A stretch of 64,000 nucleotides of DNA from Arachis hypogaea (lineage: Eukaryota; Streptophyta; Magnoliopsida; Fabales; Fabaceae): contig NC_092052.1 of the NCBI RefSeq assembly GCF_003086295.3, forward strand, positions 27,131,427-27,195,426, written 5' to 3'. The notes beneath the pieces were generated by a model. The model ran no database searches. It saw only the letters and a list, made by a program, of their open reading frames with translations, and was not told where the DNA came from. Below, piece by piece: positions 1 to 11,235 of this stretch. The first letter of the stretch is position 1, and each line of letters starts with the position of its first letter. Both the position numbers and the translations under genes were made by a program.

Positions 1-58
1 AAAGAAATGATCATACCATGGTGGGTTGTCTTCCAGCTAGCACTTTTAGTTAAAGTCC

Positions 59-1741
59 TTAAGTTGGACATTTGGGGAGTCCTTTGTTATGGTGGCTTGT
101 GCTTGAACTCATCCAGGAATCTCCACCAATGTTTGTAATTCCAATGGCCTCCGGATCCCAAACTAGGCACATAAAGCCTTTAAGCAAGTTAAAGCAGATG
201 ACTAGGTCCCAAGAGTGCTGATTGCCAGAATGAATTCCGGGGTCCCAGACCTTACTTTTACACCCATTTTTGTCTTGATCTGCATTTTTCCAGCTGAGTG
301 GTACGGAATTCAAATTCTCACTAAAATGACCAAACAGTTTCCGAGACCCATTCAATCGGACTCTACACCAATCCTTGCACCTCAAATTGAAGTGTGGAAT
401 CTTATTGGATCTTGCGTACCAACTCTGATTGCTAACCATTTTTCTCTTACTCTTAAAGCCACAGAGAGCTCTAAGCTGGCCATCTGTTTCAAGCAAACCA
501 TATTCAAGTGAAAAAGTAAAGACAAAGGCTAAGGATTTTATCCACTTGAAGTTGGTATTGGGTGGTAATGGCCTTGGAATAGGTGTTTCCAATGGTCTTG
601 CAAGCTCTGTTCCCTTGTATTCTTCTGTGAATTCCTCCACGTCCTTGCAAAATTCTTCAACTGCAACCACGTCTTGATCAAAGTCTTCGATTTCTTCCTC
701 ATCACTCAAGTCATAAGTTGGAGGCTGAGAAAAGTCTACCTCCACATCATCTTTGTATTCACTTGAAGAAGATTCTTCTATCTCAAAGAATTCACTTGCG
801 GATGCAAGTTCATTACTAGGAGAACTTGACTCGTGATTATCATTATCAAGGAAACTCGCTTCTTTAGTTGTTCCGTCCAGTTCTTCATAGGATACCTGCT
901 TTGGGGGTTGTGCACTATCCTCCTTAGCATTGATTGCAGATTTCTCGATGGAATTTTCCAAAACTCTGGATTCCCATGGAGGTTCAGCATCACCTAAGTC
1001 TTTAACCAATTCTTCTTCTTCGATAATTTTGGCTTCCTCCACTTGTTCCAGTATAAAGTCATGCTCCTTACTATCCACCGGAGTTTCTAGTATCTCCTTC
1101 ATGCTACGTTCTTCGTTAGATTGTCCACATGAAGCCATGGGGGTTCCTTGAGTGTCTGAACGTCGGGAAGGTAATCGATTGATCGCTTGCTCCAGTTAGT
1201 GAAGGGTTGCATGAAATTTTTCCACTATTTCCTTGAGACGCTCCTTTGATTCTTGGTTTGATGGATATGGACATGGTGTATAGAAAAGCGGTGGTTCTTG
1301 GGAGTAATTGGATTGGAATTGGGGTGGATATAGGTTAGGGTCATACGGGGATGAATGGTGGTAGGTGGCTTGTGAGTGTGGTGGTTCAAAGCTATGTTGA
1401 GGAGGTGGTTTGTAGGCATATGATGGGGCTTGTTGGTAACTACAAGGGGGTCCATCATATCTATCATCTTGGTACGCACCTCGGAATGGCTCTTGACCAT
1501 AGTAATTTGGTGGGTGTCGGTTGTCACGAAAGGGTCCACCATAACTATTATCTTGGCATGCATTGTGGAATGGTCGTCGTCCATGGTATCTTGGAAGGTG
1601 TTGTTGCCTAAAGGATTGATCAGATCCTCGTAGCTCCTTCCATCTTTGATTGTTTTGACCTTGATGCATGTTCCTGTTATAGCTTACATTCCTTTCAACA
1701 GCATTGGAACCAAACTCAAAGCGATAGGGGTGAGAACTCAT
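59..1741 (-). pseudogene. Gag-like ORF of element E with conserved C-terminal orphan domain
   Basis: One reading frame of about 560 codons, starting with ATG at 1741 (MSSHPYRFEFGSNAVE...) and broken by a single in-frame TAA at 1196-1198; element A has a sense codon at the matching place. The N-terminal third is rich in Pro, Tyr and Gln, the middle is very acidic, and the C-terminal third (about 196-540) holds a conserved block, FKWIKSLAFVFTFSLEYGL followed by a DGQLRALCGFKSKR motif. The same ORF occurs in elements A and B. No zinc knuckle or protease motif is visible. It is probably a capsid-type protein by position just after the primer site; the C-terminal domain is not one I can name. Confidence 0.75.
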
Positions 1742-1836
1742 AGTAGCTAATAAAAATTAAGAACGAAAATAAAAACAAATAAACAGGGAAAAGAAAATAT
1801 TTATAATAACCAATAATAAGGCACACAATTGCAATT

Positions 1837-1853
1837 CCCCGGCAACGGCGCCA
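1837..1853 (-). other. Primer binding site, tRNA-Asp type (element E)
   Basis: The minus strand reads TGGCGCCGTTGCCGGGG, complementary to the 3' end of plant tRNA-Asp, three bases inside the LTR. Priming with tRNA-Asp is known for Athila-like and related plant Ty3 elements. Confidence 0.85.
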
Positions 1854-1856
1854 TTT

Positions 1857-3332
1857 TGACGATCGGGATTTCTGCTAGTAAAGAAATTCACAAATATAAT
1901 CGCGTTGTAAGTATAGTTTCTAAACCAGCAAAGAATTCTTTCCTACAAAAGTTTGGTTGTCACAAGTAACAAAACCTAATAAAATTTATAATCGAAGTAT
2001 TTAAACCTCGGGTCGTCTCTCAAGGGATTGCAGGGAAGTATGATTTATTATTAGTTATGGAAAAAGGTGTATTTTTGGGTTTTTGAAATAGGGAACAAGT
2101 AATTTAAATGGCAAGAAAAATAAATCAATAATTATAAAAACTTTTGGCAAGGTATAAGAACTGGAAATCCCATCCTAGTTATCCTTATCAGATGTGATAA
2201 GAATTGTTGTTGCTCCCACTTAGTTAACCCTTATTAAATAAAGGAAAGTCAATTAGACTAATTAACTTGATTCCTCAAGTCCTAGTCAACTCCTATGGAA
2301 AGACTAGCTTTAGAGGGATCCAAATCAATCAGCAATTTCCAATTCTCAATCGACCGCTGAGTTTGACAACTCAAGTGTCACCAATTACTTAACCAAAGAC
2401 AAAAGGGAAAAATCTAAATTATTTATATAATAAATGGAAGAAAACAATCTTAAGTCTGAAATACCTCAAATTGCATTAAATAGAATATTCAAATCTAACA
2501 TGAAGAGTTTATAAGCCAATTTGGCAACATAAGTAATTAACAAGTAAAAGCATTAGAGTAAATAAAAGTAGAAGAGAACATAAAGTAAAGGAATATTGAA
2601 CCTGGAATTGGAGAAAACGAAGGAATCCTAATCCTAAAATCTAAGAGAAATCTTAATCCTAAATCCTAAGAGAGAGGAGAGAGCCTCTCTCTCTCTAAAA
2701 CTACATCTAAACCTAAAATTATGAATTATGAATGTTGTATCAATTGTTGCTTTGATTCCCCCATTCTCTGGCTTCTATTCTGTGTTTCTGGGCTTGGATT
2801 TGGACCGAAAAAGGGCCCAGAAATCGCTGGGGTGACTTCTGCAATTTTCTGCACGTGACGTTCGTCACGCGTGCGCGTCATCTGGAGTTTTTCCTTGTCA
2901 CGCGTACGCGTCAGTCACGCGTACGCGTCGCTTGTGCTTTTTGCTTGGCGCACGTTTGCGTCGTCCATGCGTGCGCGTCACCTGTGTTCTGCGCGAGGCA
3001 CGCGTCCGCGTCGTCCATGCGTGCGCATCGCTGCTATTTCTTCAAAAACTCCATTTTGTGCTTTCCTTCCATTTTTGCATGTTTCCTTTCTGTCCTCTAA
3101 GCCATCCCTGCCCTATAAAGCCTGGAAATACTTAACACACAGATCACGGTATCAAATGGTAATAAAGGATAATTAAAATTAATATTTTCAAGGCATAGGA
3201 AACATGTTTTCACATATATCATATAATAAGGAAGGAATTGTAAAACCATACAAATTTTATAAATAAGTGGGTGAAGAATTGATAAAAACACTCAATTGAG
3301 CACAAGATGAATCATAAAATAGTGGTTTATCA
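1857..3332 (-). repeat. 5' LTR of element E
   Basis: On the minus strand this starts TGATAAACCACT and ends GTCA, a normal TG...CA pair. The right boundary is set by the switch to kinase-like coding sequence at 3338, the left by the primer site at 1837-1853. It contains a CpG-rich stretch at 2857-3030 built on repeats of ACGCGTACGCGT. Only one copy is in the window, so age cannot be estimated. Confidence 0.85.
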
Positions 3333-3337
3333 ACAGT

Positions 3338-3566
3338 CAAAGTGGTAAACTTCAGGAACATGCTCAGGGCTCAAGCGACCCTCTTCTTTCAGCCCCAAGT
3401 ATTCAAAATATGCTCTCTCCTTCGTCATCCGCCATGACTCCCCAATGCAGCGAATATAAGTCAAAGCCTTAAAATAAAAAAATCGAACTTTGAATTGAAA
3501 GCTACCAAATAAACTAAATTTGCGAGTTCCCACGATTTTTGGATCAGTGGGGAGAAGTTTTTTTCT

Positions 3567-3624
<58 letters not shown>

Positions 3625-3790
3625 GCTTGATGACAAAAGAACCTGTGGAATTGAGAACGATGAAGACGAAGTTAAGGTTGCCAACTCCAACTTCTTTGAC
3701 GGACAAGGTGTCAAAGTCGTTGCCGATCTTAGAGGAGAGGGCCGGCACTGATTTTATGTATTCGATGAGGCATGAACGAGAAGGTTTTTG
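3338..3790 (-). pseudogene. MTK: Methylthioribose kinase gene fragment (two exons), interrupted by element E
   Basis: On the minus strand, exon 1 (about 3790-3623) encodes [17 protein letters not shown]...[13 protein letters not shown]...SFVIKQ and exon 2 (3467-3338) encodes [18 protein letters not shown]...[16 protein letters not shown] recognise this order as the N-terminal part of plant 5-methylthioribose kinase, which phosphorylates methylthioribose in the methionine salvage (Yang) cycle. A 155-bp GT-AG intron (3622-3468) separates them, its 5' part an (AT)n microsatellite. The reading stops at 3338 where element E is inserted, so the rest (about 330 residues, including the catalytic core) is absent or lies left of the window. 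The usual start is lost, and two normally conserved residues appear changed (GDGN to GVGN, ESWPM to ESWRM). Probably a dead fragment. Confidence 0.85.
3571..3621. repeat. (AT)n microsatellite
   Basis: About 50 bp of uninterrupted TA/AT dinucleotide, lying just inside the splice donor of the kinase fragment intron. Confidence 0.95.
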
Positions 3791-3904
3791 AACCGAGATA
3801 CCCAGATGAAGAATAATTTTGGTTTTTTGTTTTTTTAATATGTTTAACATAGATGAAGAACAATTTTGATTTTTTTTTAATATGTTTTTGCTTTGTTGTT
3901 TCAA

Positions 3905-5763
3905 TTATTTGAAACTATAAAATTAGGATTAATTGAATTCTAAAATTTGATTAATTTAAAAGGGTATTTTTGTCTAATCAAATAAAGGAAGGATGTTTAA
4001 GTCTTTTTATAAAATTAAATAAATAAATGTTTTTTATTTTTATTTAATTAAAATGGTGTTTTAGTAAAAATGGTGATATACTATATATTTAAAAAAGAAA
4101 AAATTAAATATTGACGTGGAAAATAAATTCCACATGTCTTATTGTTATTTGTCCATATTTTAAACGCATCGATACGTATGCATTTATCATCGTACCGTAA
4201 CAAACACCTAAAAATATTGTTATATAAGAATTGGTACAGAATAATTATGATTTTTTTTTAATTTCTATGAAATTTAAACTAAATCAAATATTTAAATAGT
4301 ACCATTAAAATTAAAAAGTGCAATCCATCTAATACTTTTTCAATAAATACAACGTAACACTAAAATTTTTAATTCAGTTTGGCTTTTTTAAATAATTATA
4401 ATTAAAATTAAGATCTATGTTACAAATCTAGCTAATCTAATTTTAGTATAACACACACCACTTCAAAGGTTTAAGTTTCCGCGGCAAGAGTGGTCAAAAT
4501 GGTCAGTAAGAGAAAAGTTTACAACAGTATTTCCCACTTTGCTGGGCTCACTACTCTCATAACTAATGTGATTCACAAACTCAATAATTGTTCAGGAAGA
4601 ATATAATGCACTTTAAAATTCATAAAAGTTACATAAGCGTTATATATTAATAAATAATAAAAGTTGATCACAAGACAAAAAGGATAAGCTTAAACTAAAT
4701 ATATGTTAGGTAAATATATCTCTAGAATCTATACATACACGTGGGTTCATCATATTCATATACATGTTCCCATCGTTCTAACTTCTTTGTCTACATATCT
4801 TAGCCAGGACCCAAGTCTAGCAGTAATTTGTTGTGCACCACAATTTTAAAATTTAACAATGTTTTATGTTTTTATCCTGAGCATAAAGGAAAACATGGGA
4901 GACAAGATAAATGGTTCTACTAAGTACTATCTCACTCTCTGTCGCAGGGTACCACATGTGATGTGCCCTTTCCTCCTTTAGTAGATAAGGCTTTCCATAC
5001 TTGGAACTCGCCTAATTTTAATTTCGGTCTACATAATTTCATAAAATAAAATAACTATATCTCCATATTATAAGATCCAATTTGGATTTTTGTTAGATGA
5101 AAAAATTAGTAAAGTATATAATTAAGATCCAAAATTATTAAAACAACTGGCTTAATAAGAGTTTACTCGCTATAAACAATTATCTTTTGTTTTTGGTTCT
5201 TAATTTTTTATCTAATAAAATTTAAAATGTTGTCTATTTTAGTTTTTATTGTTAATTTGTTTTGTTCAATTGGACATTAGTTGTTTTATATTTTGTCGTT
5301 AAAAGATTTTAGCGGCAATTACATAATTATTAGCAAAGACCTTTTTAATAGTTACAAAAAGTATATAATTATAATTATAAGATATAATAACAATGAACAA
5401 ATATATAATTGTCACAAAATATAAATTAAATAAGACATATAGTAGCTATTATATTATTATCACTAAAAATTTATTACAATGATATTAAAAAATGCAGAAA
5501 AGGAAATCAAGCTAGCTAGGTGACTTTGGATCCTTTCACATGGACAGCAAAGTGGAAGTAAAAAGAGGAGGTACTAAGAGATAGAAGCTTAAATATCTAG
5601 TTAGAAAAGGAGCTGAAACTGATTTATACAACAAAATAACAGAAAATAAGCGTGAAACAGATGTTTTGGAGAAAGAAGGGAGAGTATGGAAGTAGAAAAA
5701 CAGAAGAGTAGAGGTGTTGAAAGGCTAGAGAGTGCCAGCCCAAATTTGGCACCCCAGTGGTCA
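3905..5763. other. AT-rich stretch without a supported gene
   Basis: Upstream of the kinase fragment on its own strand and upstream of the LINE on the other. It is AT-rich with many in-frame stops in all frames. Part could be the old kinase promoter, and the last 250 bp could be the end of LINE ORF1, but I see no motif to prove either. Confidence 0.5.
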
Positions 5764-6062
5764 TGAAGATAATGAATTACCAGATTTTACAAAAACTCCT
5801 GAAAGTTCACAACATTAAAGGGATAAAGAATTCCCATTTTTTCGAGTTCTTGTTCTTATGCAAAACTAAGAATCAACACTCGTTTGTGAAGACTCAGAAG
5901 AGGAAATGTGATTTTCTAATAGTGTGTTGATTCAACCCCAATAGCACAAGTAATGGACTGACTTTAGCATGGAAGGAGGACGTTAAAGTAGAAATTAAAA
6001 GTTGCCATAATTTTTTCATATACTTTAATGTTCAGGAATATGAGAAGCAAATTAAATAGGAT

Positions 6063-6546
6063 ATGATAAATGTGCACTTAAATAACTACAATCAGATTAG
6101 AGATCATCAATATATAAGGATATTGGACTTAATAAGGAGAGCTGGGGATAGATATCTGGTTATTGGGGATATGAATGCTATAATGGTTGGTCATGAAAAA
6201 GAAGTGAGTGAGGGAAAAGTTTCCTCAATCTATGTAGAAGTTTTAAAATTTTATTAATCAAGGCAGATTGGCAAATATGGGTTTTATAGGGGACAAATTT
6301 ACATGGTGGAATAGAAGCTATCGAGAGAGAGCAATTCGTGAGAGGCTAGACAAAGCACTCATTTCGATCAGACTTAGGGAGAAATACCCTATAGCTACCA
6401 TTACTCACTTGGAGGATAATGACTCAGACCACAAACCCTTACTACTTCAATCGAACCCTAAATCTTTCAAAACTGAGAGACGGTTCAGGTTTCAAGAAAG
6501 GTGGCATGCGGAGGAGCAGATAAATATAATTGTGAAGGAAGCATGA
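6063..6546 (+). pseudogene. LINE endonuclease domain fragments
   Basis: Two open stretches in different frames (6063-6257 and 6268-6546) give the central and C-terminal endonuclease/exonuclease/phosphatase fold: the IGDMNAI strand with a catalytic Asp, then FTWWN, the RLDKAL helix and the SDH catalytic triplet. The N-terminal strand is recognisable from 5764 (MKIMNY...HNIKGI). A frame change near 6258 separates the two parts. Confidence 0.85.
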
Positions 6547-6786
6547 CATATGAACATTCAAGGCTATCTTATGTTTCAATTGTTTCAAAAATTAAAATGG
6601 TACAGCACTGAAATGGTGAAATGGCAAGCTTTAGGGGCCAGTAACTCGAAGAGAATGTTTGAAACATACACTAGAAACTAAATTGAGAGTAGCAAAAGAA
6701 AACCCAGAAAATGTTAAAAGGGAGGAAATTCTGCAAAAAAGAGGAATAATTGAACAATGCCTATAATATGAAAGAATTAGAAAGGG

Positions 6787-7130
6787 GATTAAAATACTAG
6801 ATTTTTCACTCAAAAAATAAAGACAAGAATAGGAGGAACAAGTTGTAAATGTTGGAAGATGAAGAAAGTAATTGATGTACTACCCCGACAACAATTAGAG
6901 CTAGAGCTCAGAGATATTTTAAGGAGCTTTTCAAGACAAAAATCTAGAGTCAAGTGGTTGAATTGGGAGGGATCAAAGTACTAAATTTTTCACTCAAAAA
7001 ATAAAGACAAAAATAGGAGGAACAAGTTGTAGATATTGGAGGATGAAAAAGGTCATTGATGTACTATCCCAACAACAATTGGAGCTAGAGCCCAGAGATA
7101 TTTTAAAGAGATTTTCAAGACAAAAATTCC
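6787..7130 (+). repeat. Imperfect tandem duplication (period about 189 bp) inside the LINE
   Basis: The sequence at about 6787-6943 (from CTAGATTTTTCACTC to CAAGACAAAAAT) is repeated at about 6976-7130 with scattered differences. It falls between the endonuclease and reverse transcriptase, where intact elements have a single spacer. Confidence 0.85.
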
Positions 7131-7170
7131 TCAAAATCTATCTCATCTCTTAATAGATTTTGATCAGAAG

Positions 7171-8140
7171 GTGACTTCAGCTAATAACCAAAACCTCACA
7201 TGTTCGGTTAGTGAAGAAGTAATTAAAAGAGCAGTGTTCTCCATCAACCTCGAAGCTGCTTCTGGGGATGTTGGGTTCACTACAAAGTTCTATCAATTTT
7301 ACTGGGAGACGTTGAAGATTGATGTATGTAAAGTGGTCAAGAGTTTTTTTGGAGGAAGTAAAATGTTAAAAAGTTTCAACCACACTCAGATATGTCTAAT
7401 TCCAAAGACTCAAAATGCTTCGACCATGGGAGAGATAAGACTGATCAACCTAAGCACAATGTTCTATAAGATTATATCTAAGGTAATAGTTCACAGATTG
7501 CAGCCTCTGATATGTCGACTCATAAGCGACAACCAAAGTATGTTTATCTAGAGAAGGCTTATCAGTAATAACGTGCTGGTGACTCATGAATGCATACACT
7601 TTTTGAAGAACAAGAGTTATGGTGGATTTGACACAACTTTGAAGCTTGACATGAGTAAGGCCTATGATAGTGTCAAATGGGATTCTATGTGGTTCATGAT
7701 GAGAAAAATGAATTTTTGTGAAAGATGGATAGAATGGGTTAAAGAATGTGTATTTACTACTTCTTATTCTGTTATTGTAGAAGGGCCGATTGATTTTTTT
7801 AAACTAAGTAGAAGACTCCGTTAAGGTGATTCCATCTCTCTCTACCTTTTCTTATTTTTTGCAAAAGAACTTTCCTATCTACAACACAAAAAAGAATAGA
7901 ATCACCTATACCAGGGGCTGAGACTGAATAATAGATGCCCATCTATTAATCATCTGCTATTCACAGACGATTCTATCCTATTTTGTAAGGCTTCTCATAA
8001 GAGTTGTGAGAATTTGCTTAACACGATTCAGAGATACAACGATAGTAGACAAGTGATTAACTTTAATAAATCAGTGATCTTTTTTAGAAAAAAGCCAAAA
8101 ATACTTCTCAAGACACAAGGACAGAATTGGTATATTTATT
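7171..8140 (+). pseudogene. LINE reverse transcriptase domain
   Basis: Reads fingers and palm motifs in order: GDVGFTTKFYQFYWE (normally GPDGF), ICLIPKT, IRLINLSTMFYKIISKVIVHRLQPL, TLKLDMSKAYDSVKWDSMW, then after a stop HLLFTDDSILFCKASH, the FADD-box equivalent. In-frame stops at 7549-7551 and 7822-7824, plus further changes, rule out an active enzyme. Confidence 0.88.
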
Positions 8141-8820
8141 AAGTATCCCAAACGTTAACACACAAGATAAGTATTTGGGCTTACCGTCACTAATCCATAG
8201 ATCTAAAAGGGTGACTTTCTCATACATTAAAGATAAAATGAAGAAAAAATTATCTCATTAGAAAAGACCACTATTGTTAGTGACTAGGAGGGAGATACTA
8301 GTCAAGGCAGTTGGCATAGCTATCTCTATCTATACACTAGGTTATTTTAAACTTCCCGATACTTTTCTAAAGGAGCTACATAGATTAATGATATAGTTTT
8401 GGTGGGAACAGAGAAAAAATGAGAGAAAAATGCATTGAGTTGGATAGGATACTATATATAGATAAAAGAGTAATGGTGGTTTGGGTTTCAAAGACCTAAG
8501 AGACCTCAACTTTGCTATGCTTGTTAAGAAATGATGTAGACTTTTAACTAAACAATATTTATTATTTTACAAGATCTTCAAAAATAAATATTTCAAGCTG
8601 ACCTCTTTTATGGAAGCCAACATTAGGAATCGTCTATTTTGGGCCTGACATAGCTTGTTGGAGGGGAGAAAAGTGTTGGAAAAGGACATCAAATGGGAGT
8701 TTGGAAGACAAGAGCTGGTGAAAATCAAAGATGATCCATGGTTTAGTGAGCTCCCACCTTTCATAATACCAGTAGGAGAATGTCCAAATGAACACCTAAT
8801 CTGGACAAGACAATAATTGA

Positions 8821-9330
8821 ATGAATCAGGTGATTGGAACCATCAAATTATCTAATGAGAATTTCAGTCCAAATATTGCTCAACCGATTTTACAGATTAC
8901 AATTGAAGAAGGAAATGATATTATTACCTGGACTAGACACTCATCCAAGGAATACACAGTTAAATCTGGATATTCCATAGCGTTCCCATTCTACTACTCC
9001 CCAATTGAAAATTTGCACGAGCAGCATCGAGAGAAACGAATTTGGGAAAGATCTAGAACCTAAAATGCCACCATAGAGTTAAAACATTCATCTAAAAATT
9101 CAATCATCAAAGATTCGCGGTGAGATCAAATATTCATGTAAGATTATCCTAAGTTAGTGAGATGTGTCCAAGATGCAGTATAACAACCAAAGATCTGCTC
9201 CATGCTACTGTTTTCTGCCTAACAGTAGAAGAGATATGGAATGCACCACTGCTGGCCAGCTTTATCTCGAGAAATTAAAACTTGAATGCCTGGCAGTGGT
9301 GGTCGGAGTTACTAAGGACGCTACAGCCAC
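8821..9330 (+). pseudogene. LINE 3' region with zf-RVT-like remnant
   Basis: The open part at 8821-9063 reads NDIITWTRHSSKEYTVKSGY...KRIWERSRT, the typical lead into the plant zf-RVT domain. After that, fragments such as MCPRCSITT, LLHATVFCLTVEEIWNAPLL appear in alternating frames. This places the end of LINE coding sequence near 9330. Confidence 0.75.
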
Positions 9331-9610
9331 AATCAGATTTCAAGAAGATGATGAATCCGATCAAAATACTGAATCATTGGTTCAATCGTTGGATAATTGG
9401 TTTAACCAATTAATTTAATTATTATTAAATAATTATATAAAAGTTTAGTATATTTTTTTCATAATAATTTTTGTAATTTTATTTTTATACTAAAATAACT
9501 ATTATTTTAATTTTAATAACTAATTAATTAATTTACTCCTAGTATCATTGTTATATATTATATGTATTTATTAAAAAAAATAATTTTAATAATATCATAT
9601 AAACATAAAA

Positions 9611-10093
9611 AGAATTACGTTGTAATTAATAAAAATATTTAATATTTTTATTTTTAATGCTTAAATTAAAAATTATGCATAATTAAAAATATAATTAACT
9701 TAAAATAAATAAATCTTAAATTAAAATAATATAGAATAATTTACATATAGTGACAAGGTGATGAGCTCACTTTAGTTTGGAAAGGACTTGGTTTGAGCCT
9801 TTCATTGTGTAATTTTTAAATTTTTGATGAGAGATACTTTGGTGGACATGTAAGAATTACATTATAATTAATAAAAATATTTAATATTTTTATTTTTAAT
9901 GCTTAAATTAAAAATTATGCATAATTAAAAATATAATTAACTTAAAATAAATAAATCTTAAATTAAAATAATATAGAATAATTTACATATAGTGACAAGG
10001 TGATGAGCTCACTTTAGTTTGGAAAGGACTTGGTTTGAGCCTTTCATTGTGTAATTTTTAAATTTTTGACGAGAGATACTTTGGTGGACATGT
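9611..10093 (+). repeat. Near-perfect 242-bp tandem duplication
   Basis: Bases 9611-9852 are repeated head to tail at 9853-10093 with only a few differences by eye (for example ACGTTGTAAT against ACATTATAAT, and GATGAG against GACGAG). The unit is AT-rich except for its last 100 bases. The near identity points to recent unequal exchange or replication slippage. No coding content seen. Confidence 0.93.
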
Positions 10094-10674
10094 GGCGCGC
10101 CGGAGTACGATGGACATGCAGATGTTGAACGCTAGACACGTGCTAGAGGATCATGGACCTGTGGAGCGCTAGAGCACATAATGCGTGACCCGAGCAGACT
10201 GGATTTGATCGGTTCTCATCGATTTTTGCTAGGTTTAGCCGATTCTCATCAATTCTGAAGCAGGAACGGTCCTAGAGCCAAACTAGACTGGTTTAAAATT
10301 CGGTTCATCAATTTTTCAGTTGAATTGATAAATCCAGTTCAATTTTTTCAACTATAGTTGTTACCCTATTAATTAATTTTATTTATTTATTTAGTGATCC
10401 GTTATACGCTATAACTCGAATTTTTATTGTACATTATGAGTTATAACTCGATATTCTTTCTCTTAAGTCTAACTTTGTAATCGATGAGTTTAACGATTAT
10501 TATTACTAACTCAATAATCAAATGATCATAATATCAATCGTATGCCTATAAAAAGGCATCTACTATATCTCAACAAAGAATAAGAGGACATACTCACATG
10601 ATTAGTTTTACGATTTCTATATGTCCACTATAAAAAAGTTGATTTATGATTACGGTGAAAAAATCGTGACCATA
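10094..10674. other. Intergenic, repeat-like, no gene
   Basis: The first 120 bp are unusually GC-rich (GGCGCGCC, ACACGTGC). Bases 10200-10340 have repeated GGTTCA/CCGATTC-type motifs that resemble decayed transposon subterminal sequence. No ORF supported. Confidence 0.45.
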
Positions 10675-10682
10675 GCTAGTGA

Positions 10683-11227
10683 TAGGGATGTTCATGGATC
10701 AGATCCAATCCGTATATCCGCAGTGTTTATCTGAATCCGATCCAAAAATTGCAGATATGGATCCGATCTGTAAGACTATCGGATCGGATCGGTTCCGATC
10801 CGCACACTAATAGGATTGGATTGCGGATTTTGTGTAGGTATCCGCATATCCGTAAATATAAAGAAATAAATAAGTAAATATTCTTTTTAGTTTTATTTCA
10901 ACCAATAATTATTATATATGTTGTATTATTTTAATTTATTACTTAAGAAAAGTATGTTTAATATTATTTTAAGAGTAAACATATTTAAAAGAATAGAAAA
11001 AATGAATTTTATTGATACTTTTAATAAAAATAAGCTTTTAAAAATAATTTTGTGTTTTGCGGATATATCCGATATTCGATTCAATCCGATCCGCAAATGT
11101 GCGGATCGAATCGGATCGGATCCAAGCTAAAAAAACTACGGATATTGGATCTGATATGATGATTTTAGTACGGATCATATCAAAATTTTGTCCATATCCG
11201 ATCCGATCCAATCCGCGTTCACCCCTA
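10683..11227. mobile_element. hAT-type MITE, 545 bp, 8-bp target duplication
   Basis: The ends are imperfect inverted repeats: TAGGGATGTTCATGGATC at the left and, on the opposite strand, TAGGGGTGAACGCGGATT at the right. Exact 8-bp direct repeats GCTAGTGA flank it (10675-10682 and 11228-11235), the size typical of hAT transposition. The subterminal parts are filled with repeats of GGATCGGATC and the centre is AT-rich. No transposase, so non-autonomous. Confidence 0.93.
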
Positions 11228-11235
11228 GCTAGTGA

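Larger units (their letters stand above)
1..3332 (-). mobile_element. LTR retrotransposon E, 5' part (LTR, primer site, gag-like ORF)
   Basis: The 5' portion of a minus-strand LTR retrotransposon that leaves the window at base 1. Reading on the minus strand it shows a 1476-bp LTR (3332 to 1857) beginning TGATAAACC and ending TCA, a tRNA-Asp-type primer site three bases later, then a long gag-like ORF. Its layout matches elements A and B in this window, but its LTR is a different subfamily. The insertion lies inside the methylthioribose kinase fragment; the 5-bp target copy would be ACAGT at 3333-3337, but its partner is outside the window. No pol is visible in the part present. Confidence 0.88.
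5764..9420 (+). mobile_element. Decayed L1-type LINE (endonuclease, reverse transcriptase, zf-RVT)
   Basis: Remnant of the ORF2 of a plant L1-clade non-LTR retrotransposon. Domains appear in the right order across several frames. First come apurinic endonuclease pieces (from 5764; VIGDMNAI at about 6160; FTWWNRS and ERLDKAL at 6295-6360; SDHKPLL at about 6425). Then comes reverse transcriptase (7171-8100; IRLINLSTMFYKIISK, TLKLDMSKAYDSVKW, and FTDDSILF for the catalytic FADD box), the post-RT region (LPSLIHRSK, GGLGFKDLRDLN), and a degraded zf-RVT end (8821-9400). At least ten stops and several frame changes make it inactive. No clear poly(A) tail or target duplication was found, so both ends are approximate. 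Confidence 0.9.

Noticed and set aside
1225..1584. Met/His-rich 119-codon frame on the minus strand
   Set aside because: Shadow frame of the gag-like ORF of element E.
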